From assembly GCA_013032095.1 (NCBI GenBank), contig WQBJ01000006.1:62001-126000 (forward strand): DNA of 64,000 nt, read 5' to 3'. The notes under the pieces were generated by a model that was given only the letters and a program-made list of their open reading frames with translations, made no database searches and was not told where the DNA came from. This document shows positions 45,291 to 53,441 of this stretch, piece after piece (the first letter of the stretch is position 1; every line of letters begins with the position of its first letter). Position numbers and translations under genes: made by a program. The stretch comes from Ruegeria atlantica. GTDB lineage: Bacteria; Pseudomonadota; Alphaproteobacteria; Rhodobacterales; Rhodobacteraceae.

Positions 45291-45589
45291 CTGTGGTTGC
45301 CCGAATTTTTTGTCTTTGCTTGGCGTTGACTTCACCAGCGGTCGCCAAGTCTCCGATTGCTGAAGTGATTTGCGAGCCGACGTCGCGCATGCACCAAAAA
45401 CTTGAACTGCAGTTCGGTTCGGAGCGTGTGGCAACCGGCATCCGCGGGCCAGAGCAGGTGATGGAGGTCTGGACCAGCAAGTCGGGCGACTGGACGATGG
45501 TAGTTACCTACGCCACAGGCACGTCGTGTATTGTGGCAATGGGCCAAGACTGGTTCACTCATGCCAAGGACGACCCGGCGCGAGGGTAA
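45281..45589 (+). CDS. small secreted hypothetical protein
   Basis: A 102-residue protein with a signal peptide (VVARIFCLCLALTSPAVA; cleavage near residue 22). The mature domain has two cysteines (EVICEPTS and GTSCIVAMG) and a GDWTMVVTYATG strand pattern that I recall in many small Rhodobacterales exported proteins. Function unknown. The ATG lies within the thyX terminator and has no ribosome site; GTG 45293 is an alternative, also without one. Expression may depend on read-through. Confidence 0.65.
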   Translation: MTFSVVARIFCLCLALTSPAVAKSPIAEVICEPTSRMHQKLELQFGSERVATGIRGPEQVMEVWTSKSGDWTMVVTYATGTSCIVAMGQDWFTHAKDDPARG

Positions 45590-45611
45590 GGTTTTCTAAC
45601 CTTTGGAAATC

Positions 45612-45647
45612 GGTCAACGGCCTGAAATTGGCCGTTGGCCTGTTTTG
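45612..45647 (+). terminator. intrinsic terminator between secreted protein gene and csp
   Basis: GGTCAACGGCC (45612-45622) and GGCCGTTGGCC (45630-45640) pair over 11 bases with one wobble, loop 7, then TGTTTTGAT. A smaller CCCGC/GCGGG hairpin at 45652-45666 may serve the convergent csp gene. Confidence 0.72.
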
Positions 45648-45672
45648 ATATCCCGCTAAATGCGGGGCTGTA

Positions 45673-45879
45673 TTACAGCGGCTTCAAATCAGAGGCCATT
45701 TGGCGGCCGTCACGTCCGTCTTGCAGCTCATACGAGACTTTCTGATTGTCAGCGAGCCCGGTCAGACCGGACCGTTCAACGGCCGAGATATGAACAAATA
45801 CGTCCTTGCCGCCTTCATCGGGGGCAATAAACCCGTAGCCTTTCGTGGTATTAAACCATTTCACGGTGCCAGTTGGCAT
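45673..45879 (-). CDS. csp: cold-shock-domain protein
   Basis: A 68-residue CspA-family RNA chaperone. RNP1 is KGYGFI (13-18) and RNP2 is VFVHI (27-31), within a five-strand OB fold beginning TGTVKWFN. It binds single-stranded RNA/DNA and unwinds RNA structure. The 216-base gap to the divergent ArsC-like gene leaves room for a long 5' leader, as usual for csp genes. Whether it is cold-induced cannot be told. Confidence 0.95.
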   Translation of the reverse strand: MPTGTVKWFNTTKGYGFIAPDEGGKDVFVHISAVERSGLTGLADNQKVSYELQDGRDGRQMASDLKPL

Positions 45880-46095
45880 TTCCCGTGTCTCCTTCTACTT
45901 ACACGTTGTCCCACTAAATTGGTGGGGGCAGTGATTGACGCCGCCGCAATGCATCACCGTATCGCCCACACGGTACAGCCCGAATTGCGTGTTTCGTCTT
46001 TTTCAACATTGCACGGTGAAGTAAAAAATCAAGAAATACCGGAACACGCAGGCAAATTTGCCAAAAATTGAACCAGATACAGGAGAACCCCTTAA

Positions 46096-46413
46096 ATGCG
46101 TCTATATGGCTTGAAAGCCTGTGATACATGTCGCAAAGCATTGAAATCACTGACGGATGTCGAATTTGTCGATGTCCGGGCAGACGGCGTGCCGGATTCT
46201 GTGTTGTCACAGGCTTTTGAGGATTTCGGCGGGGCTTTGCTCAACACTCGGTCGACAACCTGGCGTGGATTGGACGAAGCGCAGCGCGCGCAACCTGCGC
46301 TGGAGTTGCTGAAAGAGCACCCCACTTTGATGAAGCGGCCTCTGATCGACCAAAATGGCACGCTGTATCTGGGCTGGACGGCCGAAACGAAGGCAGGGCT
46401 TGGCGTTACGTGA
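46096..46413 (+). CDS. ArsC/Spx-family (YffB-like) protein
   Basis: A 105-residue thioredoxin-fold protein with Cys9 and Cys12 (ACDTCRKAL), the family segments NTRSTTWRGLDEAQR and PTLMKRPLID, and LGWTAE near the end. YffB/ArsC-like proteins are glutathione-dependent reductases of unclear substrate; true arsenate reductase activity is not implied. ATG 46096 follows AGGAGAA. Function beyond redox is unknown. Confidence 0.88.
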   Translation: MRLYGLKACDTCRKALKSLTDVEFVDVRADGVPDSVLSQAFEDFGGALLNTRSTTWRGLDEAQRAQPALELLKEHPTLMKRPLIDQNGTLYLGWTAETKAGLGVT

Positions 46414-46454
46414 GTGGGTGACTATCTCAATTGACGCAAGTTAGAGGGTTTTGA

Positions 46455-46823
46455 ATGCGCAACGCAGCTATGATTTTGGGCGTTATTGCCGGTTTGATCG
46501 GCATGATCGTGGGTTTCTTCGGCTATGGTTATGTCGAGCTGATTGACCGGTTTGGCGAGATCGAAGGACTGGCCGAGCAAGTAGATAATGCTGAAGTCAT
46601 TCAAATAGCCTCGATCATTGCACCTCTGCTGGCGATTGCGGGTGGTGCGATGGCACATTCGCGTGCCTTGGTCGGAGGAATGTTATTGCTGGTCTCAGCA
46701 GCCGGGATGTATTACGCCTTTGGCTTCAACGTATTCACCATGTTCCCGGTAGCGTTTGCGGCCGTGGCAGGCCTCCTTGGGCTGGCCGCGGGTAAACCAG
46801 ACGAGCCCAAGGCGCACTTCTAA
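46455..46823 (+). CDS. small integral membrane protein
   Basis: A 122-residue protein with three to four membrane helices (AAMILGVIAGLIGMIVGFFGYGYVEL uninterrupted as helix 1; IASIIAPLLAIAGGAMA; ALVGGMLLLVSAAGMYYAFG; FPVAFAAVAGLLGLAAG) and an acidic loop between helices 1 and 2. No family recognised with certainty. It is convergent with the DoxX gene of the bufferin-type operon, whose stop lies 1 base away. Confidence 0.65.
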   Translation: MRNAAMILGVIAGLIGMIVGFFGYGYVELIDRFGEIEGLAEQVDNAEVIQIASIIAPLLAIAGGAMAHSRALVGGMLLLVSAAGMYYAFGFNVFTMFPVAFAAVAGLLGLAAGKPDEPKAHF

Positions 46824-46824
46824 T

Positions 46825-47352
46825 TCACTTGATGCGCAGGATGCGGTCCAACGACAGTGGGCCTGCGCCGTTGATTACGATAACCAAAAATAAGAAGCAC
46901 CAAAGCGTCCGATCATCCAGCAAGCTGACGGCGTTGGTAAAGTAGCTGCCCAGCTCAGTGCCGTGCCCATTAACGTCCACGATCGTCTGGACCCAGACAA
47001 AAATGGCCATACCCATGGCAGCTACACGTGACAGCAACCCGACAACGATCATAGCGGGCAGAATAAACTCGGCCCATGTGCCTACCATGGCGATTAGCCA
47101 GTATATGAAACCCAGTTGCGAGCTGTCATAGCTGACGGCTTCCATCGCTTTAGGGAAAATTTGCACATAGGCACCATCGGACGGGGACAAGAACCCAAAG
47201 AAACCGCTGCCCAGTTTGGTCTTGGCCGAGTTCCAGTAATACACCAGCAACGTTGCCGCAAAGACCAGCCGGGCCAGGGTCGGTGTCAACCAGCCGGAGG
47301 TCATTTCCAGCCGTCCCAGGGTGTTGTTGTGCAATGAGATCAGGGCAGTCAT
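46825..47352 (-). CDS. DoxX-family membrane protein of the bufferin operon
   Basis: A 175-residue DoxX protein with four membrane helices (LARLVFAATLLVYYWNSAKTK; GFIYWLIAMVGTWAEFILPAMIVVGLLSR; MAIFVWVQTIV; LWCFLFLVIVING). DoxX proteins end many DUF692/DUF2063 operons and are presumed to handle electrons or quinones in the membrane. Its ATG overlaps the DUF2063 stop by 4 bases, so it is the last gene of the four-gene unit. Confidence 0.88.
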   Translation of the reverse strand: MTALISLHNNTLGRLEMTSGWLTPTLARLVFAATLLVYYWNSAKTKLGSGFFGFLSPSDGAYVQIFPKAMEAVSYDSSQLGFIYWLIAMVGTWAEFILPAMIVVGLLSRVAAMGMAIFVWVQTIVDVNGHGTELGSYFTNAVSLLDDRTLWCFLFLVIVINGAGPLSLDRILRIK

Positions 47353-48110
47353 GTCGCCAGCCTTTCGATAGTCACAGAGGTTATTGCGCCGCCCTGCAAA
47401 AGCAGCGCCAGAGTGGCCCCAAGGTCAAATTCGGGGAATTCAGTTGCGGTTTTTTCAAACGCGCTGCCAATGGTTTGCCCAGCCTGAAGGCCAGCAATCC
47501 AATGTGCGCCGCCGGTGGGCAGCAGTTGCGGTGCGGGATCATAATCTGGTCGGGTAATCAGAACATCTTCGGCACCGGCGGTGGGTTTGGGCGCGCCGTC
47601 TTCGTTGTTGAAACGCCAGATGGAATAGATCGGCCAGTCCGATTGCAACATCTGCATCGACGGGGCCAATCCCAGTCGCGCCTGCATGATATCCTCGGGA
47701 GGAATGGCAAGTGCGTCGGCCGGAGCGGCCTGAGTGTCGGCGGCGTGGTAAGAGCGGCGCAGCGCCAGTTCCAGCCGTGCCACGTCGGGCAGGTAGCCCA
47801 GATGCGAAAGCTGCTCCATTCCGGCCAGAAAGTCGGGGAAGTCTCCTCCGTAAAACATCATCAGGGGTGATGACGGTGGATGCTTGCGCAGGAAAATCCC
47901 TGACAGCCCATCCATGTTCTGGGGGCCAAGCAGTTTGGTGATGACCGGAAAGGCCTGATGCATCGCTTCGGTCAGGGAAACGGCGACGTTGTTGCGGTAC
48001 ACGCTAAACCGACGTCCAGCGGGCTGAGCGTCTGCGTCCAATAACCCCTCGGGGATATCTGCCGTAGGGTCCAGCAGAGCTGTGTGGAAGGTGGTTTGCG
48101 AAACGCTCAT
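47349..48110 (-). CDS. DUF2063 protein, partner of the MNIO enzyme (BufC/HvfC-like)
   Basis: A 253-residue protein whose N-terminal half matches the DUF2063 'putative DNA-binding' domain (FHTALLDPTADIPEGLL, RRFSVYRNNVAVSLTEAMHQAFPVI, KLLGPQNMDGL, FLAGMEQLSHLGYLPDVARLE). In known MNIO systems this partner presents the precursor peptide to the DUF692 enzyme, so a DNA-binding role is unlikely. ATG 48110 overlaps the DUF692 stop by 4 bases. The frame continues upstream without conserved sequence. Confidence 0.87.
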   Translation of the reverse strand: MSVSQTTFHTALLDPTADIPEGLLDADAQPAGRRFSVYRNNVAVSLTEAMHQAFPVITKLLGPQNMDGLSGIFLRKHPPSSPLMMFYGGDFPDFLAGMEQLSHLGYLPDVARLELALRRSYHAADTQAAPADALAIPPEDIMQARLGLAPSMQMLQSDWPIYSIWRFNNEDGAPKPTAGAEDVLITRPDYDPAPQLLPTGGAHWIAGLQAGQTIGSAFEKTATEFPEFDLGATLALLLQGGAITSVTIERLAT

Positions 48111-48964
48111 GCCGGGACGCGGTCCAGAGCCGCTTGTGCGCGGTCGGCCTCGGCCCGCAAAATGGGCCAGTCGGGCACGTCTGTGTCCCATTCAATGAGC
48201 AGCGGCTTCGGTCCCGCTTTATCCAGCACATAATCCAGCAGCGCCCAGACCGGGTCGACAACCTCACGTCCGTGGCTGTCGATCAGCAGCGGGTGGCCGT
48301 GATCGTCCTCATCCTCGTCATGGCCGCCAAGGTGAATCTCGCCTACCTCGTCCAGCGGATAAGCGTCTATATAGCCCCGTGGGGAGAAATCCAGATTGGT
48401 GGCCGAGACAAAAACATTGTTCACATCCAGCAGCAGGCCGCAGCCTGTTCGGCGCGCGATCTCGCGCAGGAAATCTGGTTCGGACCACGTGCTTTCTTCG
48501 AACGCCAGATAGCTGGAGGGGTTTTCCAGCAGCATTTCGCGCCCGACGGTTTCCTGCACCAAATCAATATGCTCGCAAATGCGGGTCAGTGTGGTGTCGG
48601 TATAGGGCAGGGGCAGCAGGTCGTTCAGGAAGTGGCTGTCATGGGTCGACCAAGCAAGATGCTCGGAAAAGCTGGCGGGGTTCAGCCAGCCGACCAGATG
48701 TTTTAGCCGGGCAAGATGGTCAGGGTCCAGCGGGCCTTCGCCGCCGATGGACAAGCCAACACCGTGGACCGAGATCGGGAATTGTTCTGAGAGATGGCGC
48801 AACTGGGCCAACGGACGGCCGCCATCACCCATGTAGTTCTCGGCGTGAATCTCAAGCCAGGAAACTGGGTGCGCATTGTCCAGAATCTGCGCAAAGTGCT
48901 GGGGTTTGTAACCGACGCCCGGTGCGGCTGGCAATTTGTTCGGTCTGGTCGTGTTATCCAACAT
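48107..48964 (-). CDS. DUF692/MNIO multinuclear iron enzyme (BufB/HvfB-like)
   Basis: A 285-residue TIM-barrel enzyme of the DUF692 (MNIO) family. Ligand-bearing motifs are visible in order: GVGYKPQHF, LEIHAENYMG, SVHGVGLSIGG, SEHLAWS, LLENPSSY, LLDVNNVFVSATN and EIHLGGHDEDEDDHG, supplying His, Glu, Asp and Asn ligands for two or three irons. MNIO enzymes such as MbnB and TglH remodel cysteine residues of peptides. The natural substrate is presumably the four-cysteine peptide encoded just upstream. GGGGAG precedes the ATG. Confidence 0.93.
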   Translation of the reverse strand: MLDNTTRPNKLPAAPGVGYKPQHFAQILDNAHPVSWLEIHAENYMGDGGRPLAQLRHLSEQFPISVHGVGLSIGGEGPLDPDHLARLKHLVGWLNPASFSEHLAWSTHDSHFLNDLLPLPYTDTTLTRICEHIDLVQETVGREMLLENPSSYLAFEESTWSEPDFLREIARRTGCGLLLDVNNVFVSATNLDFSPRGYIDAYPLDEVGEIHLGGHDEDEDDHGHPLLIDSHGREVVDPVWALLDYVLDKAGPKPLLIEWDTDVPDWPILRAEADRAQAALDRVPA

Positions 48965-48985
48965 GTGTGTGCTCCCCAGTCACAA

Positions 48986-49017
48986 CGAAGAGGCGGGCGA
49001 TATGGCCCGCCCCTTCG
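48986..49017 (-). repeat. stable hairpin between precursor and enzyme genes
   Basis: A 13-bp stem (48986-48998 with 49005-49017, one G-U pair in the RNA) closes a 6-base loop in the 71-base gap between the precursor-peptide gene and the DUF692 gene. No U run follows, so it likely protects the upstream message or attenuates, giving more precursor than enzyme. Confidence 0.75.
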
Positions 49018-49035
49018 GTTTTCGAAAGCTCGGGC

Positions 49036-49323
49036 TTATGCCGGCAGATCGCGGTCCAGTGGTTCCAGCGAGCCTTTGCGGTTGTCGGGCAGTTCGATAT
49101 CGGCGCAGGTGCCGGCATCGACCAGAGTCCACGCGTTGCCCTGATAGTCTACGGTCGAGGTACCCGCGCAGGTAGTACCGGGGCCAGCGGCACAGTCGTT
49201 CTGACCGGCCAGCGATACGCCATAGCATTTCTCTTTGGCTTGTGCGGTGGCAGTAGTTGCTGCGCCTGAAACGGCAGCTGCGACTGCGCTTGCGATGACC
49301 AGTGTTTTTGCGGTGTTCGACAT
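49036..49323 (-). CDS. bufferin-type (DUF2282) exported precursor peptide
   Basis: A 95-residue peptide: signal sequence of about 29 residues ([18 protein letters not shown]), then a small domain with four cysteines at 33, 44, 52 and 73 ([39 protein letters not shown]). This is the DUF2282/BufA1 layout. In recently described bufferins, cysteines of such peptides are converted by the MNIO enzyme to thiooxazole-type copper ligands; here that is family knowledge applied by homology. AAGGGA precedes the ATG. It is the first gene of the operon. Confidence 0.9.
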   Translation of the reverse strand: MSNTAKTLVIASAVAAAVSGAATTATAQAKEKCYGVSLAGQNDCAAGPGTTCAGTSTVDYQGNAWTLVDAGTCADIELPDNRKGSLEPLDRDLPA

Positions 49324-49496
49324 CTCGGTAATCCCTTTTGATGACTGCGTATGTCTTCTTGTGACAATGACAAAGGTAGTACTTGCGGGGCTGCACTTGA
49401 ATTCACGAGCCCGTGTCTCACAACCCCGTCAGGACATGACATGCCCTCTTGAAGGTTAACAAATTGTTTTTGAAAAGAAAAAGATAAATTGTTTCA

Positions 49497-49522
49497 ATCC
49501 GGCCCCAAAATCGGGGCCGGAT
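49497..49522 (-). terminator. hairpin after thrS
   Basis: ATCCGGCCCC (49497-49506) and GGGGCCGGAT (49513-49522) form a perfect 10-bp stem with a 6-base loop, 24 bases beyond the thrS stop. The downstream sequence is AT-rich but lacks a clean T run, so termination may be partial and could feed the bufferin operon. Confidence 0.65.
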
Positions 49523-49545
49523 TTCCGGCAATTTGGCGCCGAATG

Positions 49546-51504
49546 TTACAGCAGATCGGGAGGGGTGGCCGCCTGCGAAAGCTCTTTTGTTACAACGTCA
49601 AGCGGTTGTACCTGCGTCTGTTTTTCGCCCAGACGCCGGACACTGACGGTGCGCTCCTCGACCTCGCGGTGGCCGACAGCCAGAATGACCGGCACCTTGC
49701 CGACCGAGTGCTCGCGCACTTTGTAGTTGATCTTCTCATTGCGGATGTCGGCCTCGGCACGGACACCAGCGGCTTTGAGCGTCTCGACCACTTCGTTCAC
49801 GTAGTCATCAGCCTCAGAGGTGATCGAGGCGACAACGACCTGACGCGGGGCCAGCCAGAACGGCAGTTTGCCAGCGTGTTCTTCGATCAGGATACCGATG
49901 AAACGTTCGAACGAACCGAGCGTCGCCCGATGCAGCATGAACGGGCGGTGCTTGGCACCGTCGGCACCGATAAAGCTGGCGTCCAGCCGCTCGGGCAGGT
50001 TGGGATCAACCTGCAGAGTGCCGCATTGCCATGTCCGACCGATTGCGTCGGTCAGGGTGAACTCCAATTTGGGGCCGTAGAATGCGCCTTCGCCTTCGAG
50101 CACTTCATAGTCGTACCCGGCGGCCTTACAGGCATCGCCTAGAGCCTTCTCGACCAGATCCCAGCTTTCATCCGAGCCGATCCGCTTTTCCGGGCGGGTG
50201 GACAGCTTGATGGTCCAGTCGTGGAATCCGAGGTCGGCATAGACTTTGGACAGGAAGGCGATGAACTTGGCGGTTTCAGATTCGATCTGATCTTCGGCGC
50301 AGAAGATGTGGCCATCGTCTTGGGTAAAGCCGCGCACCCGCATGATCCCGTGCAGCGCGCCCGAAGGTTCGTAACGCGCGCACGATCCGAACTCGGCCAT
50401 ACGCAGCGGTAGGTCGCGATAGGATTTCAAACCTTGATTGAACACCTGCACGTGGCAGGGACAGTTCATCGGCTTCAGCGCGTTGATCGCCTTTTCGCGG
50501 GCATGTTCCTCGTCCACTTCGACGATGAACATATTTTCCTGGTACTTGTCCCAGTGGCCCGAGGCCTCCCACAGTTTGCGGTCAACGACCTGCGGAGTGT
50601 TGACCTCTACATAGCCGTCGCGTTCCTGCATCCGGCGCATATAGTCCTGCAGGGTGGTGTAGATTTTCCAGCCGTTCGGATGCCAGAAAATCTGGCCCGG
50701 AGCCTCTTCCTGCATGTGGAACAGGTTCATCTCGCGGCCCAGTTTGCGGTGGTCACGCTTGGCGGCCTCTTCCAGCATGTGCAGGTGAGCTTTGAGCTTT
50801 TCCTTGCCGGTGAAAGCCACGCCGTAGATACGCTGCAGCATCGCGCGGTCACTGTCGCCGCGCCAATAAGCGCCGGCGATGGACATCAGTTTGAACGCGT
50901 CACCTGGAACTTGACCGGTGTGCTGCAGGTGCGGTCCGCGGCACAGGTCCTGCCAGTCGCCGTGCCAGTACATGCGCAGCGGCTCGTCGCCGGGAATGGC
51001 TTCGATCAGTTCGACCTTATAGGGCTCGTTGTTCTGGGTGTAGAAATCAATCGCGCGCTGTCGGTCCCAGACCTCGGTGGTCACGGGGTCGCGCTTGTTG
51101 ATGATTTCTTTCATCTTTTTCTCGATCAGGCCGAGATCTTCGGGCGTGAACGGTTCCGCCCGGTCAAAGTCATAGTACCAGCCGTTTTCGATGACGGGTC
51201 CGATGGTGACTTTGGTGTCAGGCCAGATTTCCTGCACCGCACGCGCCATGATATGCGCCAGATCGTGGCGGATCAGCTCATTGGCTTGCTCTTCATCCTT
51301 CATGGTGTGGATGGCGATGTCGGAATCGGATTCGATGGGCCACTGAAGGTCCCAATGCTGGCCGTTTACCGTGGCCGAGATGGCCTTTTTCGCCAGCGAG
51401 GTTGAGATATCGGCAGCCACCTGCGCGGGCGTTACGCCTGCGTCATAAGAACGTGCATTGCCATCAGGAAAGGTGAGTGAGACGGATTTTGCATCCAAGG
51501 CCAT
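49546..51504 (-). CDS. thrS: threonyl-tRNA synthetase
   Basis: A 652-residue class II synthetase. It has the TGS domain (residues 1-65), the editing domain with [15 protein letters not shown] and [10 protein letters not shown], catalytic motifs ([26 protein letters not shown] with a zinc Cys; [33 protein letters not shown]), and the C-terminal anticodon domain. ATG 51504 is used because GAGGAGAG precedes it. It charges tRNA-Thr. It is divergent from the alpha/beta hydrolase at 51698. Confidence 0.97.
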   Translation of the reverse strand: MALDAKSVSLTFPDGNARSYDAGVTPAQVAADISTSLAKKAISATVNGQHWDLQWPIESDSDIAIHTMKDEEQANELIRHDLAHIMARAVQEIWPDTKVTIGPVIENGWYYDFDRAEPFTPEDLGLIEKKMKEIINKRDPVTTEVWDRQRAIDFYTQNNEPYKVELIEAIPGDEPLRMYWHGDWQDLCRGPHLQHTGQVPGDAFKLMSIAGAYWRGDSDRAMLQRIYGVAFTGKEKLKAHLHMLEEAAKRDHRKLGREMNLFHMQEEAPGQIFWHPNGWKIYTTLQDYMRRMQERDGYVEVNTPQVVDRKLWEASGHWDKYQENMFIVEVDEEHAREKAINALKPMNCPCHVQVFNQGLKSYRDLPLRMAEFGSCARYEPSGALHGIMRVRGFTQDDGHIFCAEDQIESETAKFIAFLSKVYADLGFHDWTIKLSTRPEKRIGSDESWDLVEKALGDACKAAGYDYEVLEGEGAFYGPKLEFTLTDAIGRTWQCGTLQVDPNLPERLDASFIGADGAKHRPFMLHRATLGSFERFIGILIEEHAGKLPFWLAPRQVVVASITSEADDYVNEVVETLKAAGVRAEADIRNEKINYKVREHSVGKVPVILAVGHREVEERTVSVRRLGEKQTQVQPLDVVTKELSQAATPPDLL

Positions 51505-51697
51505 ATCGGCTCTCCTCGTCGGTTTGGCGCCCACTGAACGCCCGGTTGCGGGTTATGGTATTGGGCTGATTTGGCAGGTGCAGCATAACCTGTCAAGAGC
51601 GGAACGGTGGGACATTGACGCTGCTGGACGATGGAATTCGGGAATTGCGACCTCTGTTCTGCCGTGCATGATGCTACGCAAACAGAAAGAGGGTTTC

Positions 51698-52447
51698 ATG
51701 GCAGCGACGGAATTTCTTGAAACGGCGCAGGGGCGGCGGTTGGCCTATCACAAGAGCGAGGGCAGGGGCCCAACCATCGTTTTTCTGGGCGGGTTGAAAT
51801 CGGATATGGAGGGCACCAAGGCTGTGCACCTTGAGGCTTGGGCACAGGCGCGAGGGCAGGCGTTTCTGCGCTTTGATTATTCCGGGCATGGAGAAAGTTC
51901 CGAAGCCTTTACCGATGGCTGCATCGGGGATTGGCATGAGGATACGGTAGCAGCGGTGACAGCTCTGACCGATGGACCTCTCATCGTTGTCGGTTCGTCC
52001 ATGGGCGGGTGGCAGGCTCTGCTGCTGGCCAAGGCGATGCCAGAACGGATCGCGGGCATGGTCACCATCGCCGCCGCGCCGGACTTTACCGAGGATGGCT
52101 ATTGGGCATCGTTCAGCGACGAACAGAAGGCTGCATTAGACAGTGTTGGTCACGTAGAACTGCCCTCGGATTATATGGAGCCTTACATCATCACGAAGCG
52201 GATGATCGAGGATGGACGGCAGCGTTTGGTTCTGCGGGACCCGCTGGACCTGCCATTCCCGGTTCGCAGCTTGCAAGGCACTGCAGACACGGCGGTATCG
52301 ACAGACACTGCCGTGCGTCTGCTGGAGCATGCCACCGGGCCGGACATGCGCCTGTTATTGGTCAAGGACGCTGATCATCGTTTCTCGGACGGTCCCTGTC
52401 TGGGGCTGATCGAGAACGCAGTTCTTGAGGTGATGGGGAGCAGCTAA
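51698..52447 (+). CDS. alpha/beta hydrolase (serine)
   Basis: A 249-residue hydrolase with oxyanion LGGLKSDMEGTK (30-41), DYSGHGESS, nucleophile Ser101 in GSSMGG, acid in GTADTAVS and His in DADHRFSD. The GGLKSDM... start is shared with alphaproteobacterial carboxylesterase/palmitoyl-thioesterase-like (ABHD10-type) proteins. AGAAAGAGGG precedes ATG 51698. The stop TAA shares one base with the ATG of the next hydrolase gene, so the two are coupled. Confidence 0.87.
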   Translation: MAATEFLETAQGRRLAYHKSEGRGPTIVFLGGLKSDMEGTKAVHLEAWAQARGQAFLRFDYSGHGESSEAFTDGCIGDWHEDTVAAVTALTDGPLIVVGSSMGGWQALLLAKAMPERIAGMVTIAAAPDFTEDGYWASFSDEQKAALDSVGHVELPSDYMEPYIITKRMIEDGRQRLVLRDPLDLPFPVRSLQGTADTAVSTDTAVRLLEHATGPDMRLLLVKDADHRFSDGPCLGLIENAVLEVMGSS

Positions 52448-53439
52448 TGCGGCGTTTCGGTTGGGTACTGGGGCGCCTGCTTTTGGCGCTGATTTTCATC
52501 GGCGGCCTGATCTATTGGTTCGGGCCACGCGAAGAGGTCAACCTGCATCCGCGCTTTGATCCGCGTAAATTCGGCGAGGGGGTTCAAGTTTATTTTGAAA
52601 GTACCGAGTCCGCCTATGACGATATCGTACCGGGCGTTGAAAAACGGGTGATCTGGCAGGACGGGTTCAAGGAACAACGCACTCCGATTTCCGTCCTTTA
52701 TGTCCACGGCTTCTCGGCCTCGTCCGAGGAAATCCGTCCGGTGCCCGACATGGTGGCCGACGCGCTGGGGGCAAATCTGGTCTACACGCGGCTGAAGGGG
52801 CACGGGCGGGAAGGAAGCGCAATGGCCGAAGGGACGGCATCGGGTTGGATGCAGGACATGGCCGAAGGCTTGGCGGCGGCGCGGGCGGTTGGTGACAAGG
52901 TCGTTGTCATTTCAACCTCAACCGGCGGAACGCTAGCCGCAGCTGCCGCGCTGGATGAAGAGCTGAGCAGGGATGTTGCGGGGATTGTCTTTGTTTCTCC
53001 AAACTTTGGAGTGAACACACCCGGCGCATGGATTCCCGGTCTGCCCTGGGCGCGGACCTGGCTGCCTCTGGTGATGGGAGAGGAGCGCGACGTCTCTGGT
53101 CCCGACCCGGAACTGAACAAATACTGGTCGGCGGTCTATCCGTGGGAGGCCGTGGTGCCGATGACAGTGCTGGTCGAGACCATTTATGCGCTGGATTTCT
53201 CGGGTGCGCAGGTACCGGCACTGTTCTGGTTTTCCGATGACGATCAGGTGGTGCGGCCCGATCTGACACACAAGGTGGCCGACGCCTGGGGCGGGCCTGC
53301 TACGGTAGAACTGGTGACGATGGGGCCGGGCGATGATCCCATGTCGCATGTGATTGCGGGGCGTTTGATGTCTCCGGGGCAGACCGACGCAACCGTGACA
53401 GGTATTCTAGACTGGCTCAAAGGGATCGAAGTGGAATAG
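52447..53439 (+). CDS. membrane-anchored alpha/beta hydrolase/esterase
   Basis: A 330-residue protein with one N-terminal membrane helix (VLGRLLLALIFIGGLIYWFG, 7-26) and a lipase-like domain: YVHGFSASSEEIRPV, RLKGHGREG, nucleophile Ser158 in S-T-S-T-G-G (Ser for the usual first Gly), acid in SDDDQVV and His in DPMSHVIAG. It probably faces the periplasm and acts on lipids or acyl esters. Its ATG overlaps the preceding stop by one base. Confidence 0.85.
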   Translation: MRRFGWVLGRLLLALIFIGGLIYWFGPREEVNLHPRFDPRKFGEGVQVYFESTESAYDDIVPGVEKRVIWQDGFKEQRTPISVLYVHGFSASSEEIRPVPDMVADALGANLVYTRLKGHGREGSAMAEGTASGWMQDMAEGLAAARAVGDKVVVISTSTGGTLAAAAALDEELSRDVAGIVFVSPNFGVNTPGAWIPGLPWARTWLPLVMGEERDVSGPDPELNKYWSAVYPWEAVVPMTVLVETIYALDFSGAQVPALFWFSDDDQVVRPDLTHKVADAWGGPATVELVTMGPGDDPMSHVIAGRLMSPGQTDATVTGILDWLKGIEVE

Positions 53440-53441
53440 CG

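Noticed and set aside
45259..45363. 34-codon frame starting MKLLQLLHDF with GGAG upstream, within the thyX terminator
   Set aside because: It overlaps the signal-peptide gene in another frame and its first codons are simply the terminator stem; no conservation evidence.
46096..46413. Arsenate reductase
   Set aside because: YffB-like members of the ArsC fold lack arsenic function; no ars genes are adjacent.
49324..49496. An extracytoplasmic-sigma promoter for the bufferin operon
   Set aside because: A TTAACC-like hexamer exists on the minus strand near 49455, but no convincing partner -10 at proper spacing was found, and no sigma gene is nearby.
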